The notes under the pieces: generated by a model
Told to the model about the DNA's origin: nothing
Seen by the model: the letters and a program-made list of their open reading frames with translations, nothing else
Databases searched by the model: none
Translations under genes and position numbers: made by a program
Part shown: one piece after another, positions 17,395 to 29,186 of the stretch
Layout: every line of letters begins with the position of its first letter
Position numbering within the stretch: position 1 is the stretch's first letter
Source of the DNA: Methylobacterium sp. GXS13
GTDB lineage: Bacteria; Pseudomonadota; Alphaproteobacteria; Rhizobiales; Beijerinckiaceae
DNA length: 64,000 nt
NCBI RefSeq assembly: GCF_001455965.1
Contig: NZ_LKKO01000027.1
Coordinates: 19,476 to 83,475 of the forward strand
Reading direction: 5' to 3'

Positions 17395-18891
17395 CTAGCC
17401 CACAAGGGGGCGGGAGAGATGCGTGTCACCGGCTGCAGCCCGCATCATCAGGGGTGTGCGCCCCCCCCCCCCCCACCCCACCGACATCCGCAGCGGCGGC
17501 GACACCCCCGGGGGCAGGGGCGAGACGTAGCCGGCGGCGCCGACCCGGCGGGCGAGGTCGGCCTTGGCGGCCTCGCGCAGGGCCGGATCGGTGAGGGCCA
17601 GGGCGCCGGTGGCGGCCATGGCCTTGGCGACCTGGACCATCGCTTTGTGGGCGGCCGGGCTGCGGCCCTGGGCGACCACCTGCCAGGTGTGGAACGGCGT
17701 GCCCACCGCCACCGTGGGCGCGTGGGCCTGCACGGTCGGCACCACCCAGCTCACGTCGCCGACATCGGTGGAGCCCACCGCCGGGTTGCGCGGGGCGTCG
17801 AGCGGCACCAGGAAATCGGCGAGCGGCGCCTCGGTGCGCGGCAGCCCGATGGCGCGGAACACGGCATCGATGTCGCCATCGCTGAGCGTGGACCGGATCG
17901 CGCCGGCGAAGGCCCGGTCGGCCTCGTCGAAATGCGGGGGCCCGAGCTCCTCCATCACCCCGTGGAGCGCCCGCTCCAGCGGGTCGTTGCCCAGCAGGTT
18001 CGAGACGGCGCTGACGATCCGCACCTCGACGTGGGTCTCGGTCATCAGCGCGGCGCCCTCGGCGACCTTCTTCACCCGCTCGACCAGGGCGAGCATCCCC
18101 GGCAGGTCCCGCGCCCGGATCGAGTAGCGCACCTTCGCGCTCGCCTGGACGACGTTGGGGGCGATGCCACCGGCATCGAGATAGGCGTAGTGCACCCGGG
18201 CGTCGGAGGGCATGTGCTCGCGCATGTAGTTCACGCCGACGCTCATCAGCTCCACCGCATCGAGCGCCGAGCGGCCGAGATGCGGCGCGGCGGCCGCGTG
18301 GGCGGTCCGACCGGTGAAGATGAAGTCCGCCCGGGTGTTGGCGAGCGCCACCGGGGCGGCCACCTCCCAGAAGCTGCCCGGGTGCCAGGAGATCGCGATG
18401 TCGGCATCCGCGAAGGCGCCCGCCCGGACCAGGAACGCCTTGGCGGCGCCGCCCTCCTCGGCCGGGCAGCCGTAGTAGCGCACGCGGCCGGGGGTGCCGG
18501 TCTCGGCGAGCCAGTCCTTCACGGCGGTGGCGGCCAGCAGAGCCGCCGCGCCGAGGAGGTTGTGGCCGCAGCCATGGCCGTGGCCGCCGGCCTCCACCGG
18601 CGGGTGCTCGGCGACGCCCGCCTCCTGCGACAGGCCCGGCAGCGCGTCGTACTCGCCCAGGAAGGCGATGACCGGGCCGCCCTCTCCGGCCTCGCCCATC
18701 ACCGCGGTGGGGATGCCGGCGACCTGCTCGGTGACGCGAAAGCCCTGGTGGCGCAGCTCCGCCGCGTGCTCGGCGCAGGAGCGGACCTCCGTGTAGCAGA
18801 CCTCCGGCATGCCCCAGACGCGCTCGGAGAGGGCGATCAGCCGCGCCTTCTGCGCATCCACGTGGCGCCACACGGTGTTGCGGTTGTCCAT
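17395..18891 (-). CDS. M20 family amidohydrolase (AbgB-like)
   Basis: A 498-residue metal-dependent amidohydrolase, the aminobenzoyl-glutamate or peptide-type M20 group. Metal ligand regions are seen in FLGEYDALPGL, GGHGHGCGHNLLGAAAL, YGCPAEEGGAAK and a dimerisation-domain segment TGRTAHAAAAPHLGRSALDA. It diverges from the peptide-type ABC importer, suggesting uptake followed by cytosolic hydrolysis of an amide or peptide. The last 40 or so residues follow the usual family end (YVSPLPPGV) and run through a 14-C tract at 17461-17474; a one-base change there would alter the tail, so the annotated C-terminus is uncertain. Confidence 0.87.
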   Translation of the reverse strand: MDNRNTVWRHVDAQKARLIALSERVWGMPEVCYTEVRSCAEHAAELRHQGFRVTEQVAGIPTAVMGEAGEGGPVIAFLGEYDALPGLSQEAGVAEHPPVEAGGHGHGCGHNLLGAAALLAATAVKDWLAETGTPGRVRYYGCPAEEGGAAKAFLVRAGAFADADIAISWHPGSFWEVAAPVALANTRADFIFTGRTAHAAAAPHLGRSALDAVELMSVGVNYMREHMPSDARVHYAYLDAGGIAPNVVQASAKVRYSIRARDLPGMLALVERVKKVAEGAALMTETHVEVRIVSAVSNLLGNDPLERALHGVMEELGPPHFDEADRAFAGAIRSTLSDGDIDAVFRAIGLPRTEAPLADFLVPLDAPRNPAVGSTDVGDVSWVVPTVQAHAPTVAVGTPFHTWQVVAQGRSPAAHKAMVQVAKAMAATGALALTDPALREAAKADLARRVGAAGYVSPLPPGVSPPLRMSVGWGGGGRTPLMMRAAAGDTHLSRPLVG

Positions 18892-19111
18892 CAGGTCATC
18901 TCCAGGCGTGCCGCCGGGCGGTGCCGCACCGCCAGAACGGGTGCGGCGCTTCGCGTATCGGGCCCGTCATGCAGGCCCGGGGCCAGGCTGCCGAGCCCCG
19001 GCGACGACGTTTCGCCCCAAGCGTAACTGGCGCGCCCCTTGCCAAGAGCCTTGCCAAAGCCGCACCCAGAAGGAAGCTGAGTGGGTCGTGGCGGCAATCA
19101 GGGGTCGATGC

Positions 19112-20902
19112 ATGGACGAGCGGGATCTGCGCGGGCTCATCGGGCGGGTGAAGTCCGGGGACCTGTCACGGCGCAGCTTCGTGCAGCGGATGCTGGCGGT
19201 CGGCCTCTCCGCGCCGCTGGCCGGGCTGATGCTGGCCGGGAATGGGGTGGCGATGGCCGCCGACATCCGCGCCGCCTACAAGCCGGCCAAGGCCGGGGGC
19301 GGCGGGGCGCTGCGCCTGCTCTGGTGGCAGGCGCCGACCCTGATCAACCCGCATTTCGCCATCGGCACCAAGGACCAGGAGGCGTCGCGGATCTTCTACG
19401 AGCCGCTGGCCGCCTGGGACCCGGACGGCAACCTCGTCCCCGTTCTCGCCGCCGAGATCCCGTCCAAGGACAATGGCGGGCTGGCCGCGGACGGCCGCTC
19501 GGTGGTCTGGAAGATCAAGCCCGGGGTGCTCTGGCACGACGGCAAGCCGCTCACCGCCGACGATCTCGTCTTCACCTGGGAATACGCCCGCGACCCCGCC
19601 ACCGCGGCGGTGACGATCGGCTCCTACAAGGATTGCACCGTCGAGAAGATCGACGACCTCAGCATCCGGATCCTGTTCGACAAGCCGACGCCGTACTGGA
19701 GCGATGCCTTCGTGGGCACGGTCGGCATGGTGATCCCGAAACACCTGTTTTCCGCCTATACCGGCGCCAAGTCCCGGGAGGCGCCGCAGAACCTGGCCCC
19801 CGTAGGCACCGGCCCGTACCGGTTCCTCGAATTCCGGCCCGGCGACATCGTCCGGGGCGAGCGCAACCCGACTTATCACCTGCCCAACCGTCCCTATTTC
19901 GACAGCGTCGAGATGAAGGGCGGCGGCGACGCGGTCTCGGCGGCCCGGGCCGTGCTCCAGACCGGCGAGTACGACTACGCCTGGAACCTGCTCGTCGAGG
20001 ACGAGGTGCTCAAGCGCCTGGAGACCGGCGGCAAGGGCCGGGTCGACGTCGTCTACGGCGGCAAGCTCGAGTTCCTGCTGCTCAACACCACGGACCCGAA
20101 CGTCGAGGTCGACGGCGAGCGCTCCTCGCTCAAGACCAAGCACCCGGCCTTCTCCGACCCGAAGGTCTGCCACGCGATGAGCCTGCTGGTCGATCGCAAG
20201 TCGATCCAGGACTACATCTACGGCCGCACCGGCCGGGCCACGGCCAATTCGGTGAACGGCCCGGAGCGCTTCGTCTCGAAGAACACCCGCTTCGCGTTCG
20301 ATCCGGCCAAGGCCAACGCGCTCCTCGACGAGGCCGGCTGGGCGAAGGGCTCGGACGGCGTGCGGGCCAAGGACGGCAAGCGCTTAAAGCTGCTGTTCCA
20401 GACCTCGATCAACGCCCCGCGCCAGAAGACCCAGGCGATCATCAAGCAGGCCGCCGCCAAGGCCGGCATCGAGATCGAGCTGAAATCGATCACCGGCTCG
20501 GTGTTCTTCTCCTCCGACACCGCCAACCCGGACACGTTCCCGCATTTCTACGCGGATATGGAGATGTACGCGTTCAGCATGACCCAGGCCGATCCCTCGA
20601 TCTGGCTGCTCCAATACGTCTCGTGGGAGGTCGCCACCAAGGAGAACAAGTGGCAAGGCCGCAACATCGCCCGCTGGCGCAACGCCGATTACGACGCCGC
20701 CTACAAGGCAGCCCAAGCCGAGCTCGACCCGGTCAAGCGCGCCGCCCTCCTGATCAAGACCAACGATCTCGCGGTCTCGGAGAATATCCTGCCGTTGATC
20801 CACCGGGCCGAGGTCTCGGGGGTCTCCGCCAAGCTCGTGGCGCCGCGCAGCGGCTGGGACAACGACCTGTCGTTCCTGCCCGAATGGAGCCGGGAGGCCT
20901 GA
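19112..20902 (+). CDS. ABC transporter substrate-binding protein (family 5)
   Basis: Periplasmic binding protein of the oligopeptide/dipeptide type. ATG at 19112 gives MDERDLRGLIGRVKSGDLSR followed by the twin-arginine motif SRRSFVQRML and a hydrophobic AVGLSAPLAGLMLAG segment, a Tat signal peptide ending near AMA. The mature part shows KPGVLWHDGKPLTADDLVF and GTGPYRFLEFRPGD, hallmarks of SBP family 5. At 596 residues it is typical. It starts the operon of two permeases and a double ATPase. The ligand is unknown, but the divergent amidohydrolase hints at an amide or peptide-like compound. Confidence 0.92.
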   Translation: MDERDLRGLIGRVKSGDLSRRSFVQRMLAVGLSAPLAGLMLAGNGVAMAADIRAAYKPAKAGGGGALRLLWWQAPTLINPHFAIGTKDQEASRIFYEPLAAWDPDGNLVPVLAAEIPSKDNGGLAADGRSVVWKIKPGVLWHDGKPLTADDLVFTWEYARDPATAAVTIGSYKDCTVEKIDDLSIRILFDKPTPYWSDAFVGTVGMVIPKHLFSAYTGAKSREAPQNLAPVGTGPYRFLEFRPGDIVRGERNPTYHLPNRPYFDSVEMKGGGDAVSAARAVLQTGEYDYAWNLLVEDEVLKRLETGGKGRVDVVYGGKLEFLLLNTTDPNVEVDGERSSLKTKHPAFSDPKVCHAMSLLVDRKSIQDYIYGRTGRATANSVNGPERFVSKNTRFAFDPAKANALLDEAGWAKGSDGVRAKDGKRLKLLFQTSINAPRQKTQAIIKQAAAKAGIEIELKSITGSVFFSSDTANPDTFPHFYADMEMYAFSMTQADPSIWLLQYVSWEVATKENKWQGRNIARWRNADYDAAYKAAQAELDPVKRAALLIKTNDLAVSENILPLIHRAEVSGVSAKLVAPRSGWDNDLSFLPEWSREA

Positions 20903-20918
20903 GCGGGAGCCGCGCGCC

Positions 20919-21878
20919 ATGGGCGCCTACATCCTGCGCAGGCTCCTGATCGCGATCCCGAGCCTGCTCGGGATCAGCCTGATCCTGTTCGTCGTCCTGG
21001 CACTCGCGCCGGGCGATCCCTTCGGCGAGCTCGCCGCCAATCCCAACGTGCCCCCGGAGGTGCGCGCGGCGCTGCGGGTCAAGTTCGGGCTCGATGACCC
21101 GATCTTCACCCGCTACCTGCGCTGGCTCTGGGCCATGCTGCACGGGGATTGGGGCTTCTCCTTCGCCAGCCGGGTGAACGTCGACACACTGATCCTGCAG
21201 CGGCTGCCCACCACCCTTTTCGTGGTCGGCTCCTCGCAGGTCCTGGCCCTGCTGGTGGCGGTGCCGGTCGGCCTCTACGCCGCCCGCCGGCCCTACTCGC
21301 TGGCAGACCAGGTCGCCAACACCCTGGCCTTCGTGGGCTTCTCGCTGCCGACTTTCTTCACCGGCCTGCTGTTCATCCTGCTGTTCTCGATCAAGCTCGG
21401 CTGGCTGCCCTTCGTCTACCAAGCCAATCTCCCCGGCACTGGCCTCGCCTGGGCCTGGGAGAACATCCGGCAGGCCATCATGCCGGTGGCGGTGCTGGGC
21501 TTCTTCCAAGCCGCCTCCTACACCCGCTACGTGCGTGCCTCGGCGCTGGACGTCGCCCGCCTCGACTACGTCACCACCGCCCGGGCCAAGGGGCTCACCG
21601 AGGGCACGGTGACGCGCCGGCATATCGCCCGCAACGCCCTGATCCCGGTGGTGACGCTCGTCGCCCTCCAGATCCCGGCGGTGTTCGGCGGCGCCATCGT
21701 CACCGAGCAGATCTTCCGGATCCCCGGCATCGGCTCCCTGCTGATCGACGCGATGCTGGCCAACGACACCCCGGTGGTGATGGCCGTGACCTTCGTGTTC
21801 GCCGGCCTCGTCGTCCTGTTCAACCTCGTCGCGGACCTGCTCTATGGCTGGCTCGACCCTCGCATCGCCCTCCGTTGA
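20919..21878 (+). CDS. ABC transporter permease, DppB type
   Basis: A 319-residue inner-membrane permease of the peptide importer. The N-terminus YILRRLLIAIPSLLGISLIL and the cytoplasmic EAA loop (ALDVARLDYVTTARAKGLTE) are characteristic; about six membrane segments are apparent. It starts 16 bases after the binding-protein stop, and overlaps the next permease by 35 bases, so they are coupled. The partner ATPase is encoded further on beyond a repeat. Confidence 0.94.
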   Translation: MGAYILRRLLIAIPSLLGISLILFVVLALAPGDPFGELAANPNVPPEVRAALRVKFGLDDPIFTRYLRWLWAMLHGDWGFSFASRVNVDTLILQRLPTTLFVVGSSQVLALLVAVPVGLYAARRPYSLADQVANTLAFVGFSLPTFFTGLLFILLFSIKLGWLPFVYQANLPGTGLAWAWENIRQAIMPVAVLGFFQAASYTRYVRASALDVARLDYVTTARAKGLTEGTVTRRHIARNALIPVVTLVALQIPAVFGGAIVTEQIFRIPGIGSLLIDAMLANDTPVVMAVTFVFAGLVVLFNLVADLLYGWLDPRIALR

Positions 21879-22776
21879 GGCGCCCCCCCGCCCGCGCGCA
21901 CCGGCCTCGCCCGGGCGGGAGACCTGGCGGCGCTTCCGCCGGCACCGGCTGGCTCTGGCCAGCGTCGCCGTGCTGGCGGTGCTGGTCGGCGGCGTGCTGT
22001 TCGGCGGCCTGATCTGGCCGCTCGCCATCGACGACATCGACTTCTCGGCCCAGCTCCAGGGCCCGTCCTGGGCGCACCCGTTCGGCACCGACGATCTCGG
22101 CCAGGACCTGCTAGCCCGGATGATCTACGGCGGCCGGATCTCGCTGGCGGTCCGCTTCGCCGCCATGGCGGTGGCGAGTCTGATCGGGGTCGTGGTCGGG
22201 GCGCTGGCCGGCATGTCGCGTCGGCTACTCGACCCCGCCCTGATGTGGCTGACCGACCTATTCCTGTCCCTGCCGCAGCTGCCCTTGCTGCTGCTGGTGA
22301 TCTACCTGTTCCGCGACAGCCTGAAGGCCATGTTCGGGGTCCAGGGCGGCGTCTTTTTCATGATCGTCGCGGTGATCGGGGGCCTGCGCTGGATGCCGGT
22401 CGCCCGGCTGGTGCGGGCGCAGTTCCTGACGCTGCGCGAGAAGGAGTTCGTGGAGGCGGCGCGCTCGCAGGGTGCCACTACCGGGCACCTCGTGCGCCGC
22501 CACATCCTGCCGAACGCGCTGGGGCCGGTGATCGTGGCCGCCTCCATCGAGGTCTCGGCGGCGATCATCGCGGAATCGACCCTCTCGTTCCTCGGCCTCG
22601 GCTTCCCCCCGGACATCCCGACCTGGGGCCGCCTGCTGTTCGACGCCAAGGACCATCTCGACGTCGCCCCGCACTGGGCGCTGTTCCCCGGCGGCGCGAT
22701 TTTTTTGACCGTGCTGTCGATTAACTTCATCGGCGACGGCCTGCGCGACGCCCTCGACCCGCGCCGGGTTTTTTGA
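21844..22776 (+). CDS. ABC transporter permease, DppC type
   Basis: A 310-residue permease with a DppC-like N-terminus (ETWRRFRRHRLALASVAVLA), the periplasmic HPFGTDDLGQDLLARMIYGG motif, and the EAA loop REKEFVEAARSQGATTGHLV. It begins within the end of DppB (35-base overlap). A 310-base gap containing a large inverted repeat separates it from the ATPase gene of the same system. Confidence 0.94.
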   Translation: MAGSTLASPSVEAPPRPRAPASPGRETWRRFRRHRLALASVAVLAVLVGGVLFGGLIWPLAIDDIDFSAQLQGPSWAHPFGTDDLGQDLLARMIYGGRISLAVRFAAMAVASLIGVVVGALAGMSRRLLDPALMWLTDLFLSLPQLPLLLLVIYLFRDSLKAMFGVQGGVFFMIVAVIGGLRWMPVARLVRAQFLTLREKEFVEAARSQGATTGHLVRRHILPNALGPVIVAASIEVSAAIIAESTLSFLGLGFPPDIPTWGRLLFDAKDHLDVAPHWALFPGGAIFLTVLSINFIGDGLRDALDPRRVF

Positions 22777-23094
22777 CGTGGGGCTGCACGGATCTGATCG
22801 CGGCCAGAAAGCCGCGCGGCTTTCCTCCCCCCTCTGCGGGGGAGGGTGGCCCCCGAAGGGGGTCGGGAGAGGGGAGCGACGGTGCAGGATAGGGCTTCGC
22901 CCGTCATGCCGGTCGCGCCTTGTCCTGAACCCGGGTTCCCCTCTTGCGGGACTTCGTCCCGGCCCGACCCGGCCTGACGGCCGGCCCACCCTCCCCCGCA
23001 GAGGGGGGAGGGAGAGGCGCGGGTGGTCACCCGTCCACCCCAGCCCGCAACGGTGCTGGCAGCTTGAAACCTGGATGGGTGAGGAGTGACCCCC
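22777..23094. other. Gap inside the importer operon
   Basis: About 318 bases between the DppC-type permease and the ATPase gene. It holds the inverted repeat at 22824-23009 and no gene. It ends in the GAGGAG ribosome binding site of the ATPase. Confidence 0.6.
22824..23009. repeat. Large inverted repeat between permease and ATPase genes
   Basis: Two perfect 26-base arms, at 22824-22849 (starting CCTCCCCCCTCTGCGGGGGA) and 22984-23009, flank about 135 bases. The inner part holds GGTGCAGGATAGGGC, shared with the repeat at 17.2 kb. Read as RNA it would fold into a long stem inside the importer operon. Confidence 0.75.
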
Positions 23095-24945
23095 GTGACG
23101 GATCCGATCCTGTCGGTGCGCGACCTCACCGCTGCCTTCCGCTCCGACGGGCGCTGGCGGGAGGTCGTGCACGGCGTCTCATTCGACATCGGCCCCCGGG
23201 AGACCGTGGCGCTGGTGGGCGAATCCGGCTCCGGCAAGAGCGTCAGCGCAATGTCGATCATGCGCCTGCTCGCCCGGGACGCGAGCCGCATCGGCGGCAG
23301 CGTGCGCTTCGAGGGGCGGGAGTTGCTCACCGCCTCCGAGGCCGAGATGCGGCGGGTCCGGGGCGATGCCATCGCCATGATCTTCCAGGAGCCGATGACC
23401 TCCCTGAACCCGGTCCTGACTGTGGGCTTCCAGATCGCCGAGGCGCTGATCCGGCACCGGGGCCTGTCGCGGGCCGCCGCCGAGGCCGAGGTGGTCCGGC
23501 TGCTCGACAAGGTGCGGATCCCGGGCGCCCGGTCGCGGATCCATCAATATCCGCACCTGTTCTCCGGCGGTATGCGCCAGCGGGTGATGATCGCCATGGC
23601 GCTCGCCTGCCGGCCAAAACTCCTGATCGCCGACGAGCCGACCACGGCGCTCGACGTGACGATCCAGGCCCAGATCCTCGACCTGATCAAGAGCCTCCAG
23701 GACGAGGAGGGCATGTCGGTCCTGTTCATCACTCACGACATGGGCGTGGTCGCCGAGATCGCCGACCGCACGGTGGTGATGTATCGCGGCCGCGCCGTGG
23801 AGGCCGGCCCCACAGCCCGGATCTTTGCCGCGCCCGAGGATCCCTACACCCGGGCCCTGCTCGCCGCCGTGCCGCGGCTCGGCGCCATGGCGGGCCGCGC
23901 CCGGCCGATGCGCTTTCCCGTGATCGATCGCGCCACCGGCGTGGCGGAGCCGACGCCCGAGACCCCCGACACCGTCAAGGCCGCCGAGCGCCCGGTCCTG
24001 GAGGTCCGCGACCTGACCACGCGGTTCGAGATCCGCTCCGGCCTGTTCGCCCGGGTCACGGGCCGGGTCCACGCGGTGGAGCGGGTCTCGTTCAGCCTGG
24101 CGGCCGGGGAGACCCTGGCGCTGGTCGGCGAATCCGGCTGCGGCAAGTCCACCACCGGCCGCTCGATCCTGCGCCTGGTCGAGCCGCTTGCCGGCTCGGT
24201 CCTGCTCGACGGCGAGGACATTGCGGGCCTCGACCCCAAAGCCCTGCGCACGCGCCGCCAGCGGATGCAGATGATCTTCCAGGACCCGTTCGCCAGCCTC
24301 GACCCGCGCATGAGCGTCGGCGCCGCGGTGGCCGAGCCGCTGCTGATCAACCGCCTCGCCACGGCCCGTGAGGCGCGCGCGCGCGCCGAGGCGCTGCTGA
24401 CCCGCGTCGGGCTGCCGGCCGAGGCCGCCGGGCGCTTCCCGCACGAATTCTCCGGCGGCCAGCGCCAGCGCATCTGCATCGCCCGGGCGCTGGCTTTGCG
24501 CCCCCGCCTGATCGTCGCCGACGAGGCGGTCTCGGCGCTCGACGTCTCGGTGAAGGCGCAGGTGGTGAACCTGATGCTCGACCTGCAGGCCGAGATGGGG
24601 CTCGCCTACCTGTTCATCTCCCACGACATGGCCGTGGTCGAGCGGGTGAGCCACCGGGTGGCGGTGATGTATCTCGGCGAGATCGTGGAGATCGGCCCGC
24701 GCGCCGCCGTGTTCGGTGACCCGCAGCATCCCTACACGAAGAAGCTGCTCGCCGCCGTCCCGGTCCCCGACCCGGCCCGCCGCCGGGACCGCCACGCCCT
24801 GCCGGACGACGAGATCCGCAGCCCGATCCGGCCGCCGGACTACGTCGCGCCCGAGCGCCTCTACCGGGAGGTCTCCCCGGGCCACATCGTGCAGGAATGG
24901 GGCGCCGACTGGGAGGCCGCGACGACGCGGGTCGCGGCGGCGTGA
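23095..24945 (+). CDS. Fused double ATP-binding protein of peptide-type ABC importer
   Basis: One polypeptide of about 616 residues with two ABC ATPase domains in the DppD-DppF order. First domain: Walker [14 protein letters not shown], signature [15 protein letters not shown], Walker [15 protein letters not shown]. Second: Walker [14 protein letters not shown], signature [15 protein letters not shown], Walker [15 protein letters not shown] (Ala replaces the usual Pro, a common variant), followed by the C-terminal oligopeptide transporter domain. A GTG at 23095 with GAGGAG 8 bases upstream is the better start; an in-frame GTG at 23086 would overlap that site. It completes the importer begun at 19112. 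Confidence 0.92.
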   Translation: MTDPILSVRDLTAAFRSDGRWREVVHGVSFDIGPRETVALVGESGSGKSVSAMSIMRLLARDASRIGGSVRFEGRELLTASEAEMRRVRGDAIAMIFQEPMTSLNPVLTVGFQIAEALIRHRGLSRAAAEAEVVRLLDKVRIPGARSRIHQYPHLFSGGMRQRVMIAMALACRPKLLIADEPTTALDVTIQAQILDLIKSLQDEEGMSVLFITHDMGVVAEIADRTVVMYRGRAVEAGPTARIFAAPEDPYTRALLAAVPRLGAMAGRARPMRFPVIDRATGVAEPTPETPDTVKAAERPVLEVRDLTTRFEIRSGLFARVTGRVHAVERVSFSLAAGETLALVGESGCGKSTTGRSILRLVEPLAGSVLLDGEDIAGLDPKALRTRRQRMQMIFQDPFASLDPRMSVGAAVAEPLLINRLATAREARARAEALLTRVGLPAEAAGRFPHEFSGGQRQRICIARALALRPRLIVADEAVSALDVSVKAQVVNLMLDLQAEMGLAYLFISHDMAVVERVSHRVAVMYLGEIVEIGPRAAVFGDPQHPYTKKLLAAVPVPDPARRRDRHALPDDEIRSPIRPPDYVAPERLYREVSPGHIVQEWGADWEAATTRVAAA

Positions 24946-24966
24946 CGGGGGCCGCCGTCTGAGGGC

Positions 24967-25686
24967 TCAGTGCCGGCGCAGCGCTCGCTTGACCCGGCTG
25001 TCCGCATGCGGGTCGGCATAGTGCAGCAGCGCCGTGGCGCGGATCGCGTCGGCGTCACACGGCTCGTTGGTGTGCAGCGAGCGGTAGCCCCAGAAAAAAT
25101 ACAGGCTCCCGGGCTTGAGCGAGAGCCGGATCATACGCCGGCTGCCCCGGCGATAGGCTGCGTTCAGCAGCGCCTGCGAGACCCGGTTGTCGACCAGCAC
25201 CTTGTCGAGGAGGTTGCCGAGATAGGTCCGGCGCAGGCCGCGGGTGTTGGGGTGGATGATCAGCCGGCCCGGATTGCCGTGCTCGGGAACCGCAATGGGG
25301 ATCAGCGCCGTCAGGACATAGGAGTCGAAATGGAAGCGCATCGAGTGCTTCTGGACGCCACGTCCGGAAAGGCAGCGCAGGACCTGGTAGAAGCCGCTCT
25401 CCGGGGCAGGCTTGCCGACCTCGCTCTCATAGATACGGCGGCAGAGAGACACAAAGTTCGGATCCTTGGGCAAGCTGGCCAGGAATGTTCCGCCGAGTTG
25501 TTCCGTCCCCGTGAATCCGATATACTCGCCGTTGTTGGCTGTAATGGCATCCGCGACGAAGGCTTGTGCAGCGCATAAGAGATCCGGATCGACGTAATCG
25601 TCGATCACGGCGTAACCATTCGCATTGATTTGCGCCGCCAGTGCGGCCGCCATCGTCCCGGATGGGTCTCTGTTGATGAAATTCAT
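24967..25686 (-). CDS. Phytanoyl-CoA dioxygenase-like 2OG-Fe(II) oxygenase
   Basis: A 239-residue protein resembling the PhyH (phytanoyl-CoA dioxygenase) family of 2-oxoglutarate and Fe(II)-dependent hydroxylases. The metal triad is plausibly His and Asp in MRFHFDSYVLTAL and a second His in WGYRSLHTNEPCDADAI, followed by RATALLHY, where the Arg binds 2-oxoglutarate. It converges with the transporter operon. Substrate is unknown. An ATG start at 25686 is used, and DNA before it becomes AT-rich. Confidence 0.65.
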   Translation of the reverse strand: MNFINRDPSGTMAAALAAQINANGYAVIDDYVDPDLLCAAQAFVADAITANNGEYIGFTGTEQLGGTFLASLPKDPNFVSLCRRIYESEVGKPAPESGFYQVLRCLSGRGVQKHSMRFHFDSYVLTALIPIAVPEHGNPGRLIIHPNTRGLRRTYLGNLLDKVLVDNRVSQALLNAAYRRGSRRMIRLSLKPGSLYFFWGYRSLHTNEPCDADAIRATALLHYADPHADSRVKRALRRH

Positions 25687-26090
25687 GGAAGCGCCTCTAT
25701 CGAGTAGAACACTTCACGTTTTATAACAAGTGTAATTTTTCGATAATATTGAGTAGATACGAATTATCGCCGAAGGTCAAATGCAATTATAGGGCAGGCC
25801 TGCACTATTCATTCGCATGCCTGCCGGTTCGTCGAGCTTAATTGTCGCGTGACGATCGGATCATCGAGGGTCGCGACACTGACGAGGCCGACGTCGGGCT
25901 GTGGCATACGCGTCTGGCGTGTTCCCTTCGCCACTCCGTGCGGCCCTAACCCGTCGGGCATGCGGTGCCGAACGCAGCGTGCGTCGGCCTCAGGCATGTG
26001 GGAGAGGGGCAGCGGGAGGCGGCGCCTTTCCGGAAGGGCCTGGGACCAGACGCTCAGACGCGTGACCATCCCGGCGCAGGCCGTGCAAGC
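25687..26090. other. Intergenic stretch, first part AT-rich
   Basis: About 400 bases upstream of the oxygenase. The first 120 bases are clearly AT-rich (for example TTTTTCGATAATATTGAG) and may hold the oxygenase promoter. The rest returns to the genomic style. No gene supported. Confidence 0.4.
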
Positions 26091-26255
26091 CTATCCCTTG
26101 GCCACGCATACGCTGATGGCAGAGGCGCCGGCATAGGGGCGGTCGGCCTTGGCGATCGCCTTGGCGGCCGTCTCGCAGGCATCCTTGGTGTTGAACGCGA
26201 CGGAGCCGATCGCGGAGCCGGATCCGGCCAGCATGCTGATGATTACGTAGACCAA
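26091..26255 (-). CDS. Small protein of 54 residues (TTG start)
   Basis: The start is TTG at 26255 preceded by CGAGGAGGA, a good ribosome binding site. The product begins LVYVIISMLAGSGSAIGS, then has FNTKDACETAAKAIAKADRP and ends in a Cys-containing SAISVCVAKG. The frame is open further upstream but without coding style. It resembles the small, probably periplasmic, Cys-pair proteins common in Methylobacterium. The family is not recognised. Confidence 0.55.
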   Translation of the reverse strand: MVYVIISMLAGSGSAIGSVAFNTKDACETAAKAIAKADRPYAGASAISVCVAKG

Positions 26256-26390
26256 GGCATCCTCCTCGGGGCGAGGATGCCGCGGGGGCCGCCCGCGCAT
26301 CCCGAACAGGCAGCGCGCCGGTCGTATCCCGGGCAGGGTGGCGCGCGGCTGCGCGAACCTGCTGATGGATCTCGCGATTGGCCGGTCAGA

Positions 26391-26480
26391 TGGCGGAGGG
26401 AGCGGGATTCGAACCCGCGATACGGTTTCCCGTATACACACTTTCCAGGCGTGCGCCTTCAACCACTCGGCCACCCCTCC
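26391..26480 (-). tRNA. tRNA-Ser (GGA anticodon)
   Basis: On the minus strand the sequence starts GGAGGGGTGGCCGAGTGG and ends CCCGCTCCCTCC GCCA, pairing as the acceptor stem. The anticodon stem-loop has CTGGAAA, giving anticodon GGA. A long variable arm and the T-arm GGTTCGAATCC are present, and CCA is encoded. Length 90 bases, typical for a class II tRNA. Confidence 0.95.
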
Positions 26481-26580
26481 GGCCGCGGACTGGGCGCCCG
26501 GGCGCAAGGCGCCGGGCGCGACCAGAGCCGCGCGGTGGGGTGCTGTTAGCCGGGTGCGTCGCCCGGCGCAAGGCAATGGT

Positions 26581-26613
26581 ACCCGGGCGGGACGAAAACC
26601 GTCCCGCCCGGGT
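26581..26613. terminator. Strong hairpin after glgX
   Basis: ACCCGGGCGGGACG, a five-base loop, CGTCCCGCCCGGGT: a perfect 14-pair stem between glgX and the tRNA-Ser gene. No clear T-run on the minus strand, so termination is plausible but not certain. Confidence 0.6.
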
Positions 26614-26616
26614 GTT

Positions 26617-28884
<2,268 letters not shown>

Positions 28885-29186
28885 GGACACTCCGGAACGC
28901 GACCCGCACGGCCACGTGCCGGTGCGGGGAGCGTCCAGTGAACGTGCTGGCAACGGCGAAGCTCCCGCGGTGCCGCAAAAATCGCTGCCGTCTTCGTCCT
29001 GTGGGGCTCATGCCGCTTCGCTGAGTGAAGCCGCCTTCGTCGCGGCGGGCGCGGGTGAGCAGCGGGATCAGGCGTAGGGAATCCTCGATCTCGTAGGCCT
29101 GTTCATGAGCGGTCCGTCCTGGACGGTGCACGGATAACGATGGAATTCCGCTCAGCCTCGAAGTCGCAAGCTCAGATCGGGCGAGC
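28885..29186. other. Intergenic region upstream of glgX, nothing recognised
   Basis: About 300 bases between the glgX start and the DUF6883-like gene's stop. No gene, repeat or promoter pattern was recognised. Confidence 0.4.
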
